Shown here piece by piece: positions 18,353-26,334 of a stretch of 64,000 bases of DNA. The DNA lies in the NCBI GenBank assembly GCA_900541065.1, contig UQIE01000010.1, positions 17,172 to 81,171 on the forward strand, read 5' to 3'. The translations under genes were made by a program, and so were the position numbers. Source of the DNA: an uncultured Collinsella sp. GTDB lineage: Bacteria; Actinomycetota; Coriobacteriia; Coriobacteriales; Coriobacteriaceae. The first letter of the stretch is position 1, and every line of letters starts with the position of its first letter. Under the pieces are notes generated by a model that worked only from the letters and a program-made list of their open reading frames with translations, did not search any database and was not told where the DNA came from.

Positions 18353-18358
18353 TATAAT
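18353..18358 (+). promoter_or_regulatory. Perfect -10 hexamer before DUF262 gene
   Basis: TATAAT lies 41 nt before the ATG at 18399. At 17 bp upstream only AGAGCG is found, so the -35 is poor and an activator or weak basal activity is likely. Confidence 0.4.
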
Positions 18359-18398
18359 CCGTGTCATCTTGATTGTTCCCGCGCGGAAGGTACAGCTC

Positions 18399-20132
18399 AT
18401 GTCCAAGCTCAACATCGACCAGCGATCGATTCGCGATCTTCTCACCGATAAGCGATCAGACTTCCTCATCCCCGACTACCAGAGGCCCTACGCCTGGGGC
18501 GAGGATGAATGCGCAACGCTGTGGGATGACCTGTTCTCGTTCGCTTTTCCAGGCGATGACTACGAGCGTTTCGACAGCGAGAACGACGAATACTTCCTAG
18601 GACCCATCGTCACCTTTAAGAACCTCTCTGGCCAACTCGAGATCATTGACGGCCAGCAACGCCTCACCACCATCATGCTGCTGCTCCGCGCGTTCTACGA
18701 CAAGTTCACCAACATGAAGGATAAGCAGTCTGTGAAGATGCGCGAGGCAATCGCCCGTTGTGTATGGAAGACCGACGAGTTCGACGAGCCCGACATGGAG
18801 CGTCTCAAGATCGACTCCGAGGTTGCATCGGACAACGACAAAAATGAATTCCTCGAGATTTTACGAGAGGGCAATGTAGGCGATGGCTGGAAAAGCGCCT
18901 ATGCCCGCAACTTTGCTTTCTTCCAGAGGAAAATTGAGCAACTGGTGAGCGAGTGGCCCACCTACACCGTCTACATGGCCACACGCGTCATCAACAATGT
19001 GATACTGTTGCCCATTGAAGCGGAGTCGCAGGACACCGCGCTACGCATCTTCTCGACTCTAAACGACCGAGGGTTGCCTCTCTCGGATGCCGACATCTTC
19101 AAGAGCCAGTTCTACAAGCATTATTCCGACACGGGGCGCAAGGATGAGTTCATCCGTCGCTGGAAGGGGCTCGAGGAGGGAGCGAACGCTATCTTCCGGC
19201 CCATGCGCGGTACACCAACCGATGAGCTATTTACGCGCTATATGTACTACCGCCGCGCGAAGAAAGGCATCCGCGACACGACCACCGCATCGTTGCGCGA
19301 CTTCTTCGGTGCCGATGGCTACGCCATACTCAAGGAGGACGCCACGCTCGGCGATCTTGAGGCCCTACTCGGCTTCTGGCAACGCGTCGACGCGCAGGAA
19401 GGATTCAGCGAGCGCGTGCTCCGCAGGCTCTTCGTGCTGAACTACGCCCCCAACGGCATGTGGACCTATCTGCTAAGCGTATGGTTCCTTGCCAACAGCG
19501 ACAGCAAAGGTGTCCTCGATGACGAGGCACTCTACGGCTTTCTAAACAAGATCACGGCATTCATTTTCGCCTACGCCATTGAGCGACCCGGCGTGAACGC
19601 GCTGCGTTCGCCAGTGTATCCCGAGATGATCAACATCGTGGAGCACCGCCCGGTGGAGTTTCCTAACCACCACTTCAATCGCGCAAATATTGCTGAGCGA
19701 TTCCGGACCTACGTGTTCACCAACGGCAGGCCTGTAACGAAGTCCATGCTCACTTGGTGGGCGTACGCAGACCCAGATCAACCACTCATGGACCTAGACA
19801 CCACGCTCGAAATTGAGCACATCTATGCCAAGAAGCGCAACGAGATAGACCCGCTCGTCGATCAATCCAGCCTGGAGGCGCTGGGTAACAAGGCGCTGCT
19901 CGAGAAGCGTGTAAACATCCGCGCGGCCGACTACAGATTCTGCGATAAACGCAAGTACTATGAGGGATACACCGACGGCAATGGCAAGCGCAAAGCCGGA
20001 ACAAATATCGCGGAACTCAAGCGCCTGACGCAAGTCATGGGAGACTTCACCGAAATAGACATCGCGACTCGCACGGCACGGATCATCGATGCCTTCGTGG
20101 ACTACCTGGGCGACAACGGGCTTTTGAGCTAA
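18399..20132 (+). CDS. DUF262/DUF1524 protein, GmrSD-like nuclease
   Basis: Predicted NTP-dependent nuclease of 577 residues of the GmrS-GmrD single-chain type, known in type IV restriction of modified phage DNA. DUF262 hallmarks: IPDYQRPYAW (24-33) and the ParB-like catalytic motif IIDGQQRLTT (82-91). The C-terminal DUF1524 HNH-type domain shows LEIEHIYAKK (His474), followed by LGNKALLEKRVN and a Cys/Arg/Lys-rich end. ATG 18399 has GGAAGG eight bases upstream and starts at the usual DUF262 N-terminus; the frame is open further up. It is followed after 9 nt by a DUF6508 gene. The pair is bracketed by a direct repeat, which points to gain by recombination. Confidence 0.85.
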   Translation: MSKLNIDQRSIRDLLTDKRSDFLIPDYQRPYAWGEDECATLWDDLFSFAFPGDDYERFDSENDEYFLGPIVTFKNLSGQLEIIDGQQRLTTIMLLLRAFYDKFTNMKDKQSVKMREAIARCVWKTDEFDEPDMERLKIDSEVASDNDKNEFLEILREGNVGDGWKSAYARNFAFFQRKIEQLVSEWPTYTVYMATRVINNVILLPIEAESQDTALRIFSTLNDRGLPLSDADIFKSQFYKHYSDTGRKDEFIRRWKGLEEGANAIFRPMRGTPTDELFTRYMYYRRAKKGIRDTTTASLRDFFGADGYAILKEDATLGDLEALLGFWQRVDAQEGFSERVLRRLFVLNYAPNGMWTYLLSVWFLANSDSKGVLDDEALYGFLNKITAFIFAYAIERPGVNALRSPVYPEMINIVEHRPVEFPNHHFNRANIAERFRTYVFTNGRPVTKSMLTWWAYADPDQPLMDLDTTLEIEHIYAKKRNEIDPLVDQSSLEALGNKALLEKRVNIRAADYRFCDKRKYYEGYTDGNGKRKAGTNIAELKRLTQVMGDFTEIDIATRTARIIDAFVDYLGDNGLLS

Positions 20133-20141
20133 GGAGCGAAC

Positions 20142-20516
20142 ATGTTCGAAAGACTAACCAAGTACGCTGGCAAGCTGGCGGACAGAAACATGAATGTCGA
20201 GTTTGGGGGCGGGACGTTCGGACTCGAGGATTTCGTCGACGATTTCTATGAACTGGACGGGTTCGCGGACACCAGCTACTTCGAGACGCTTGAACGCCAT
20301 AGCATCGACACCTCGGAAGGCATAGACAGCTGCGACATCGACCATGGGGACATTGACCTGATACGTGCATGCATCACGTGGTGCGTTCGTGGCGACCGCT
20401 TCTGCGACGGACTCCTTGCCGCGCAAGCCAGGAGCGGGTTTCTGGACCGTTGCCTCTCCCGGCTGAAGGAGCTCGACGAGGGCCGATCGACTGCCGCGAA
20501 GACATTTCGACCGTGA
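20142..20516 (+). CDS. DUF6508-like small protein
   Basis: 124 residues, acidic. The C-terminal half (IRACITWCVRGDRFCDGLLA and the following SGFLDRCLSRLKEL) matches the pattern I know from DUF6508 proteins, which have a conserved R-x-E/D-R-F-x-x-G core. AAGGAG precedes the ATG, and only 9 nt separate it from the DUF262 stop, so the two are co-transcribed. It may be an accessory or self-protection partner of the nuclease, or just a passenger; nothing in the sequence decides. Confidence 0.65.
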   Translation: MFERLTKYAGKLADRNMNVEFGGGTFGLEDFVDDFYELDGFADTSYFETLERHSIDTSEGIDSCDIDHGDIDLIRACITWCVRGDRFCDGLLAAQARSGFLDRCLSRLKELDEGRSTAAKTFRP

Positions 20517-20683
20517 CAGCTACCAACGATAAGCAATAAATCAAGGAGCGTTCCTCAGATAAAGGCCAGTTACAGCTGGTAGCAAAACTTGCAAAAAATA
20601 GCAAAAGTTGCAAAAGAAAATGTCAGCAACTATGCATGGCAATCAGTAACCCTCTTGGCAAGGGAAGTAGGCTTTCCACCAAC
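20517..20683. other. Short gap after DUF6508
   Basis: Contains a near-tandem pair of AGCAAAA(C/G)TTGCAAAA-like units around 20580-20620 and no clear gene or terminator. Confidence 0.4.
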
Positions 20684-21349
20684 ACCGATTGCCATGCGTT
20701 CTTCTTGCCCTTAGGCCAGCTTGCGAGCGAGCTCTCGCACCTCTTCCAACTTGGGCGACGATGCCATGCTGTCGCGCTCGGTCATACCGCTAACGGTGAC
20801 AATGCCCTGGTCCTCCCACTTGCAGTACGCGCAGGTTGACTTGTACATAGCGATCGCCGCATCATAGACGCCCTCGCTGTGGCTATCGAGCAAAAGGGCC
20901 GTCTTGGTGAACGGGAAGCCCGTGGCACCGAAGGCGTACAGGCGGTCGATGGCGGCCTTCTCCTGCGCAGTGATATCAAACCAGTAGATAGGCGAAGCGA
21001 AGACAACCATATCGGCGCCTTTCAGCGACTCGATCACGTCGGCCATGTCATCCTTCTGCACGCAAGTGCCCTCGTGGGCGAAGCAATACTGGCACCCCAG
21101 ACAACCAGCGATCTTCTTGCTGGCAACGCGGATGACCTCGACCGTATTGCCGGCCTCGCGCGCGGTCTCGGCAAAGGCCTCGACCATAGTGTCGGTATTG
21201 GCGCCCTTGCGCGGGCTACCGCTCAATACAACGATATTCATAAGAATCTCCCTTCTTCATGCCGCAGGCGCGCGGCACACATTTCGTTGTAACCAAAACA
21301 GATGGAGCTATTCAGTCGTCTGTAGATCGCATCTCTCGTTCGCGCTCTC
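20684..21349. repeat. Direct repeat, right copy (666 nt, complete)
   Basis: Complete copy of the segment found in deleted form at 17796-18217. It contains the whole flavodoxin gene plus about 100 nt upstream of it. Both copies end at CGCGCTCTC (21341-21349 and 18209-18217), and sequence outside the copies is unrelated. Confidence 0.9.
20711..21241 (-). CDS. Flavodoxin/NADPH-dependent FMN reductase family protein
   Basis: Cytoplasmic FMN-binding oxidoreductase of 176 residues. FMN phosphate loop SGSPRKGANTD (8-18), a Cys pair in GCLGCQYCF plus Cys in HEGTCVQKDD typical of the iron-sulfur flavoprotein-like branch, and SPIYWFDIT for the flavin ring. AAGGGAG lies before the ATG. Redox partner and substrate unknown. 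This is the intact member of the duplicated pair. Confidence 0.88.
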   Translation of the reverse strand: MNIVVLSGSPRKGANTDTMVEAFAETAREAGNTVEVIRVASKKIAGCLGCQYCFAHEGTCVQKDDMADVIESLKGADMVVFASPIYWFDITAQEKAAIDRLYAFGATGFPFTKTALLLDSHSEGVYDAAIAMYKSTCAYCKWEDQGIVTVSGMTERDSMASSPKLEEVRELARKLA

Positions 21350-21561
21350 TAGACACAATCTCATTGCCTGATAACTCCTCGACCGTCTTGATTCTCTCTC
21401 CGAAAATTGAACAGCAAATCGTTGCTCACAAAGTATCGACTGTGGGAAAATTAGCTTGAGCTTTCTCCCTGCTCGCGTAAGCGTTCGCGTGAAAGAGCCT
21501 AGCCGCATCGGCCAGGCGCAATATAGATCCGCGAAACCGGCCTACGAACAAGGAGCGTCTT

Positions 21562-22482
21562 ATGTATGAACAGCATGTTGCACCGCAGACCCATAACAAA
21601 CGGACTGGCCTGTCTATCCGCGACGTCAAGCGTCATGCAGACGCCAGAATCGCCGCCTTCGGAGTAAGCATTCTTGTGGCAGGACTGCTTTTGCTACCCT
21701 GCGCAGCACTGGCGACAGAAATGCCCGAAACCGATGTCGCAGCACCCATTACCTGCAACGAAGCCAACGCAGAAGGCAGCCTCACAGCTACCACCGTTGT
21801 CGACCATAACTATGACCTGGAGCTCCCTCCTGCCTTCATGTTGGTCCAGAATGAGGCGTTTGTATACGATTTCCCCGACAAACCCGAGGACTTCATCTAC
21901 GGGCTTAACGACACCGTCCATCTCTTCAAGATCGACACCGATACCGAAGGCCTTATAAAAACCGAGAACCCCAAAGAGGCCAGCGTCTCTATTGCCCTGA
22001 CCATGATCGACAATCACGTTAGAGCAACCGCTGTCTTTACAGGCGGCTACGCCGACGACCAAATCCCTTACAGACTGAACCTCACCAGCTCAACCCGCCT
22101 CGGCACACACGTTGACCGCGACTTCGACAGCGGGCAGGGGATTACGCACGAGACGCGGCACGATTACTACATCCGCTACGTCTTCGACAGCGACGTGCAC
22201 TTGATTGCAACCGATACGAGCGGTTCCAAACCCGATCCAAGTGTTAAACCGAGCCCAGAGGTCAAACCCGAACCGGAAACCAAGCCCGAGCCCACACCGC
22301 AGCCCAAGGCAGAAAAGCCCGCGGCAAATCCCGTTTCCACTAAGGCAGTAGCGGCGGTTAAACCAGCCAGGACCACCCTACCCGCTACGGGCGACAACGG
22401 CGCGATAGCAGTCGCCCTGAGTGTTGCCGGTGGCGTAGTTGCATCAGTTAGCATTTCCGCAACAAGGCGTCGCAACCGCTAG
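21562..22482 (+). CDS. LPATG-anchored surface protein
   Basis: Secreted cell-wall protein of 306 residues. The N-terminus has a 27-residue basic cytoplasmic lead before the signal helix (FGVSILVAGLLLLPCAALA). A beta-rich body of about 170 residues follows, then a wall-spanning Pro/Lys/Glu linker built of KPEP/KPDP-like units (about 220-260), then LPATGD at 273-278, a hydrophobic helix and RRRNR. This is a classical sortase signal, in contrast to LAGTGD of the giant protein. AAGGAG precedes the ATG. Ligand unknown. Confidence 0.85.
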   Translation: MYEQHVAPQTHNKRTGLSIRDVKRHADARIAAFGVSILVAGLLLLPCAALATEMPETDVAAPITCNEANAEGSLTATTVVDHNYDLELPPAFMLVQNEAFVYDFPDKPEDFIYGLNDTVHLFKIDTDTEGLIKTENPKEASVSIALTMIDNHVRATAVFTGGYADDQIPYRLNLTSSTRLGTHVDRDFDSGQGITHETRHDYYIRYVFDSDVHLIATDTSGSKPDPSVKPSPEVKPEPETKPEPTPQPKAEKPAANPVSTKAVAAVKPARTTLPATGDNGAIAVALSVAGGVVASVSISATRRRNR

Positions 22483-22723
22483 CTAAAACAAATACGCCAT
22501 TCACACAGGCAAACAACCAAGCTCCAACGAAAACGGTCCAGTCATCCGACTGTGCCGCACTCCAGTAGTTCGCAGAGGATATCAAGGAGGTGACCCAGGC
22601 TTCCCTTGTCGCCCTCGAGCTGTGCGACAGGCAGATCAGGTTTGGGAAGTAGAACGGCCCTTGCGCGAGGCGTGAATCGGCAAGTCTGACGTTTATTCCC
22701 GGGGCCAAGCAGGGCCGGAGGTT
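22483..22723. other. Intergenic, nothing recognised
   Basis: 241 nt between the LPATG gene and the converging cysteine-rich gene; no gene, terminator with T run or repeat was recognised. Confidence 0.4.
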
Positions 22724-22997
22724 TTATTGGCGGCTCTTACGGGCGGCGCGAGTTTTGGCGAGGACGTAGGCATCGGGGTCGTCTTTGAACCAGGGGCAAC
22801 GGCGCACGCCGGAGACCATATGGCGGTGGGGGCAGCCGCCCATGCACATGGGCAGAATGTGGTGCACGGATGATTGGGCGTCCACAGGCCGAGTGAAGCC
22901 ATAACAACACTTCGCGCATCGAGCAGTTTGAGCCGGCGTGCGCATGTCGGCGCCATACCGGGAAGGGAGGGCCTTCTTGTGGGGCGGACGACCCCAT
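22724..22997 (-). pseudogene. Cys-rich small protein with frameshift after start codon
   Basis: An ATG at 22997 has AGGAG six bases upstream, but is followed by GGGG so that its frame gives a low-complexity peptide. If one G is removed the frame reads MGRPPHKKALPSRYGADMRT and runs on into a convincing 90-residue protein with CAKCCYGF, HHILPMCMGGCPHRHM and CPWFKDD, probably a zinc-binding mini-protein. The downstream in-frame ATG at 22945 would give a 73-residue product without a ribosome site. So either the gene is frameshifted in its start region or the four-G run is a sequence error. Confidence 0.55.
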
Positions 22998-23042
22998 TGC
23001 AGTCTCCTTCCGCTCTATAACTACGGAATCAACGGCAGCCGC

Positions 23043-23077
23043 AGGAGAATCGCTATCGTACTCGTAGCGGTTCTCCG
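23043..23077. terminator. Imperfect hairpin downstream of HxlR gene
   Basis: GGAGAATCGCTA and TAGCGGTTCTCC (about 23043-23077) can pair with one wobble. It lies 20 nt after the HxlR stop on the other side of the small gene. No T run. Confidence 0.4.
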
Positions 23078-23097
23078 CCCCCTAAGCAGCGTGTCCG

Positions 23098-23424
23098 CTA
23101 CGAAACGACCGTCTTGTAATAGGCGCCGAAGTCTGCGAGCGAGTCCATGATGGGCATCATCTGGCGGCCGAGCTCGGTAAGGCCATACTCAACGCGGGGA
23201 GGATTCTCGCCATAGTCATGGCGAAAGACCAGCCCATCATCCTCCATCTGCCGCAGGCTGTCGGTAAGCACCTTCTGAGAGATCCCCTCAAGGTTGCGGC
23301 GCAACTCGTTGAAACGCCAAGGGCGTACGCGCAAGTTACGGATAATGAGCAGCTTCCACTTTCCGCCAATGAGCGCTACCGCCGTTGCGACCGGACACTC
23401 CGGAAGCTCCTCTTTCGCCATCAT
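23098..23424 (-). CDS. HxlR-family transcriptional regulator
   Basis: Cytoplasmic winged-helix regulator of 108 residues, the usual size for HxlR/YodB proteins. Hallmark ECPVATAVALIGGKWKLLII (with the conserved Cys of redox-sensing members), FNELRRNLEGISQKVLTDSL as HTH and VEYGLTELG in the wing. The tandem ATG at 23424 is chosen: AAGGAGG lies 11 bases before it and the protein then begins where the family begins; the longer open frame overlaps this ribosome site. It diverges from a cupin gene and probably represses it, with the single Cys sensing electrophiles or oxidants. Confidence 0.88.
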   Translation of the reverse strand: MMAKEELPECPVATAVALIGGKWKLLIIRNLRVRPWRFNELRRNLEGISQKVLTDSLRQMEDDGLVFRHDYGENPPRVEYGLTELGRQMMPIMDSLADFGAYYKTVVS

Positions 23425-23464
23425 GGGAGACCCAACCTCCTTGACCATACCGGTTTCACAAAAA

Positions 23465-23492
23465 AGTACACAGTTACAAATATGTGCGTACT
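23465..23492. promoter_or_regulatory. Imperfect palindrome between HxlR and cupin genes
   Basis: AGTACACA (23465-23472) faces TGTGCGTACT (23483-23492), with a 2-nt bulge, in the divergent intergenic region. HxlR-type regulators bind AGTA/TACT-ended dyads, so this is the likely operator. Confidence 0.5.
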
Positions 23493-23575
23493 CGTATTTG
23501 CATGCGCCTTCGCGTTGAATATAGCTCACGCAGGAGATGCCTACAAGGTAAATTAACCCCAAGAGAGGAACCATT

Positions 23576-23929
23576 ATGGCTAATTATGCAAAGACCCACA
23601 TCGGTAATGAGAGCCGTGTCGAGCTGCACGAAGTGCTCGGGCTTACCGGGGCAGAGGTGAGTGTCAACAATCTTCCCGCCGGCGCTGGCGTTCCGTTCGT
23701 CCATGCACACAAGGAAAACGAGGAGATCTATGGCGTGCTCGAGGGCGCGGGCTCGGTCACGATCGACGGTGAGGAAATCGAGCTTGCAGCCGGCGACTGG
23801 CTGCGCATTTCCCCCGCCGCACACCGCCAGTTCCGCGCCGCGTCCGACTCGGGCATCGCATACGTCTGCATCCAGGTCAAGCAGGGATCCCTTAATGCCT
23901 TCACGGCCGACGACGCTATCATGTTCTAA
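23576..23929 (+). CDS. Cupin-domain protein
   Basis: Small single-domain cupin of 117 residues. Motif 1 reads VPFVHAHKENEEIYGVLEGAG (His, His, Glu as metal ligands), motif 2 GDWLRISPAAHRQFR with the last metal-binding His. Substrate unknown; many such proteins under HxlR control take part in quinone or aldehyde stress. Ribosome site AGAGGAA before the ATG. Confidence 0.85.
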   Translation: MANYAKTHIGNESRVELHEVLGLTGAEVSVNNLPAGAGVPFVHAHKENEEIYGVLEGAGSVTIDGEEIELAAGDWLRISPAAHRQFRAASDSGIAYVCIQVKQGSLNAFTADDAIMF

Positions 23930-23940
23930 TTCGCAATCGA

Positions 23941-23984
23941 TGCGCAAGGGGCCAATGAAGCCCCGTCCGTTGGCCCCTTGCGCA
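23941..23984 (+). terminator. 15-bp perfect hairpin after cupin gene
   Basis: TGCGCAAGGGGCCAA (23941-23955) pairs perfectly with 23970-23984, starting 12 nt after the cupin stop. No T run follows. Confidence 0.6.
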
Positions 23985-24175
23985 AATCTGCTGACGCAAA
24001 ACTACCCCACATCCCGGCCGGCTTCACGCAAAAGAGGCGGAGGCACGCTTTGTCGGTTCCGGAAATAAAAGCCAAGACAGTTACAATATAATCACTTCGG
24101 ACTCAGGACGTTGAGCTTTCGTTTTGTCCCAAATCCTTGCCAGCTCTGTGGCGGATACCGAAAGCTGCAGATCGA
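23985..24175. other. Intergenic, nothing recognised
   Basis: About 190 nt between the cupin hairpin and the 3' end of the flavodoxin gene; no gene or repeat seen. Confidence 0.4.
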
Positions 24176-24652
24176 TTATCTGCGGATTGTATTAATCCAT
24201 GCCTGAATATCTTTCTCAGAAGTACGGAGCATGGATTCATCAAACTGCACATCGAGACCCGGCTTCACGATTGCGCCCTTGCAGGCTTCCTCAAAGTCCT
24301 TCAGCGCGTGTCCCAGCCAGCCGCCATTGGTGGCAAACGGATACACGATCTTCCCGGTCAGGTCAGCCCGCTCCAGGAAACTGCGCATGGCGGGCGCAAA
24401 GGTGTACCACCAGACAGGAGAACCCAGGATGATGGTGTCGTAATCTCTCCAGCCAATGTGCAGCGGCTTCAGTTCCGGGCAATAACCCTCGGCAATCTCA
24501 CGCTGCCCCTGATTGACGACTTCATCATAATCGCCATCGTAGGGAACAACCGTATCCATACGAGCAATATCCCCGCCGATTTCCCTCTGGATCATCTCGG
24601 CGATGCGCTTCGTGTTGCCTCCGTAGGAGTAGTACAGAATCAAGGTTTTCAT
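24176..24652 (-). CDS. Flavodoxin
   Basis: Long-chain type flavodoxin of 158 residues: FMN phosphate loop YYSYGGNTKRIAE (8-20), PVWWYTFAPAM for the flavin, and FATNGGWLGHALKDF. ATG 24652 is chosen because GAGGAGA of the upstream gene end lies at proper distance; a start six codons earlier would overlap the ribosome site. Last gene of the MerR-controlled operon, where it may donate electrons to or reduce quinones for the partner enzymes. Its start overlaps the region of the aldo/keto reductase stop. Confidence 0.88.
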   Translation of the reverse strand: MKTLILYYSYGGNTKRIAEMIQREIGGDIARMDTVVPYDGDYDEVVNQGQREIAEGYCPELKPLHIGWRDYDTIILGSPVWWYTFAPAMRSFLERADLTGKIVYPFATNGGWLGHALKDFEEACKGAIVKPGLDVQFDESMLRTSEKDIQAWINTIRR

Positions 24653-24666
24653 TTCACGCTTTCTCC

Positions 24667-25536
24667 TCATGCAAGAGGCTTTCCGCTGAACACGGGAAAT
24701 GCGCTGAATTCACCATAGTTGGCGATGCGCTCCATGTTCTTGAGAGTTTCCATGTCTTCCTCGGAGATTGCGAAATCCACGCCCGCGTTGCTTTCCATGT
24801 GGGCGGGATCTGCCGTCTTGGGAAGCGCGACGGCTCCAAGCTGAAGGACGTAGCGGATGCAGAGCTGGGCGGCAGATACGCCGTACTTCTCTGCCATCTT
24901 AACAATCGCCGGATTCTTCAGCGCCTCGCCGTGGGCGATGGGAGAGTATGCCTCCACCTGAATGCCCTGCGCCTTGCAGAAGTCCACCAATGCCGAATCG
25001 GTGTTGGTGATGTGCAGGAGGATCTGATTGACCATGGGCATCACGCGGCAAGAACCCAGGAGGTTCTCAAGGTCATCTTGCAGGAAGTTGGACACGCCGA
25101 TTACCTTGACCTTGCCCGCCGCCCGCGCGTCCTCCAGCGCACGCCAGACCTCCTTGTTCTCCTCGAAATAGCGCTTCTCCACACGGAACTCGCCCCACGG
25201 CTGGGGAGAGTGGATGATCATCTGGTCGAGGTAGCCGAGCCCCATCCTCTCCAGCGTCTCATCGATGGACTTCGCCGCATCCTCGTAGGTCTTCAGCTCT
25301 GCCGCGATCTTGCTGGCGACGAAAAGCTCTTCCCGGCGAACGCCGCAGGTGTGCACGCCCTCGCCGACGCCGCGTTCGTTTCCGTAGGCCTGCGCGGTGT
25401 CGATCAGGCGATAGCCCAGCTTTACCGCCTCGCGAACGGCTTCCGCCGCCTCGGCATCGTCGATGAATCAGGTGCCCAGTCCCAGCTTGGGAACCTGAAC
25501 TCCGTTTGCCAACGGGTAGGCTTCATTCAAGATCAT
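24667..25536 (-). pseudogene. Aldo/keto reductase with in-frame TGA
   Basis: Read through, this is a complete 289-codon NADPH aldo/keto reductase: N-terminus ILNEAYPLANGVQVPKLGLG, catalytic Asp/Tyr region LIDTAQAYGNE, Lys in LFVASKI, and IGVSNF. The conserved Trp codon of GLGTW is TGA at 25470-25468, so translation from the ATG at 25536 (GAGGAG upstream) stops after 22 residues. Restart is possible only far downstream (25356), without the nucleotide-binding start of the barrel. Other Trp codons in the gene are TGG, so this is a nonsense mutation, not recoding. Confidence 0.88.
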
Positions 25537-25540
25537 CGTT

Positions 25541-25867
25541 CTACTCCTCGCCCCAGATATCCTTTGCCATGCGGAAAACCGCCCACGCCTTGGGCCAGCC
25601 GCAGTAGAAGGCTGCATGGGTCACGACCTCCGCGATTTCTTCTTTTGTAATACCGTTCTTCTTTGCCGTCGTCAGGTGATAGCGGAAGCTCTCATCGGTA
25701 AGCCCCTGAGCCATCAGCGCGACGACGGTCACGAGGGAGCGGTCGCGGAGGCTGAGCTGCCCCTCTCGGCTCCAGACCTCTCCGAAGAGCACGTCATCGT
25801 TCAGTTCCGCGAATTTCGGGGCGAATTCGCCCAGGGCATCTCTGCCTGCCGTCTGCTTGACTGCCAT
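25541..25867 (-). CDS. Carboxymuconolactone decarboxylase family protein
   Basis: All-helical AhpD-like protein of 108 residues: SLRDRSLVTVVALMAQGLTD, then GITKEEIAEVVTHAAFYCGW and a short end. The family's CxxC is replaced by a lone Cys in YCGWPKA, so it is in the gamma-carboxymuconolactone decarboxylase-like branch rather than a peroxidase. GGAGGA lies before the ATG at 25867. It sits directly in front of the aldo/keto reductase gene (4-nt gap) in the MerR operon. Confidence 0.88.
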   Translation of the reverse strand: MAVKQTAGRDALGEFAPKFAELNDDVLFGEVWSREGQLSLRDRSLVTVVALMAQGLTDESFRYHLTTAKKNGITKEEIAEVVTHAAFYCGWPKAWAVFRMAKDIWGEE

Positions 25868-25919
25868 GTTTCGTTCCTCCCTACAGCCTTGCGTACTCTT
25901 CATGGGATACCGGCTCGCA

Positions 25920-26312
25920 CTACTCGTTCTCGCAATTCACGCCGGGAACCTCCACGGCGATATGGCTGAACCAGCTGTCCTTCTTCGCTCCGTGCCAATG
26001 CTTGACGTTGGCGGGGATCATCACGACGCAGCCCTCGTGCAGGCTGACGGCGGCCTTGCCTTCCTCCTGGTACCAGCCCTCACCAGCCGTGCAGATCAGG
26101 AGCTGACCGCCTCCTTTGTCCGCATGGTGGATATGCCAGTTGTTGCGGCATCCCGGCTCGAAGGTCACGTTGGCGGCGAACAGGCCGCCTTCCGGATCGG
26201 TCAGCGGATTCAGGAACGACTCGCCGGTGAAGTACTGGGCATAGGCGGTGTTCGCCGTTCCCGTGCCGAATGCGTTGACCTACTCGAACTGCTCTTTTCG
26301 TTCATACCTCAT
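25920..26312 (-). pseudogene. Cupin gene with in-frame TAG
   Basis: Read through, a 130-residue cupin of the type found next to such aldo/keto reductases: FTGESFLNPL, NWHIHHADKGGGQLLICTAG (metal-binding His residues), IPANVKHWHGAKKD. Codon 11 is TAG (26282-26280) straight after MRYERKEQFE, and the next in-frame ATG is at 26168, inside the first beta strands. AGGAGG precedes the ATG at 26312. Likely a CAG-to-TAG mutation. Confidence 0.88.
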
Positions 26313-26334
26313 AATTGAAACCTCCTGCTAAAGA

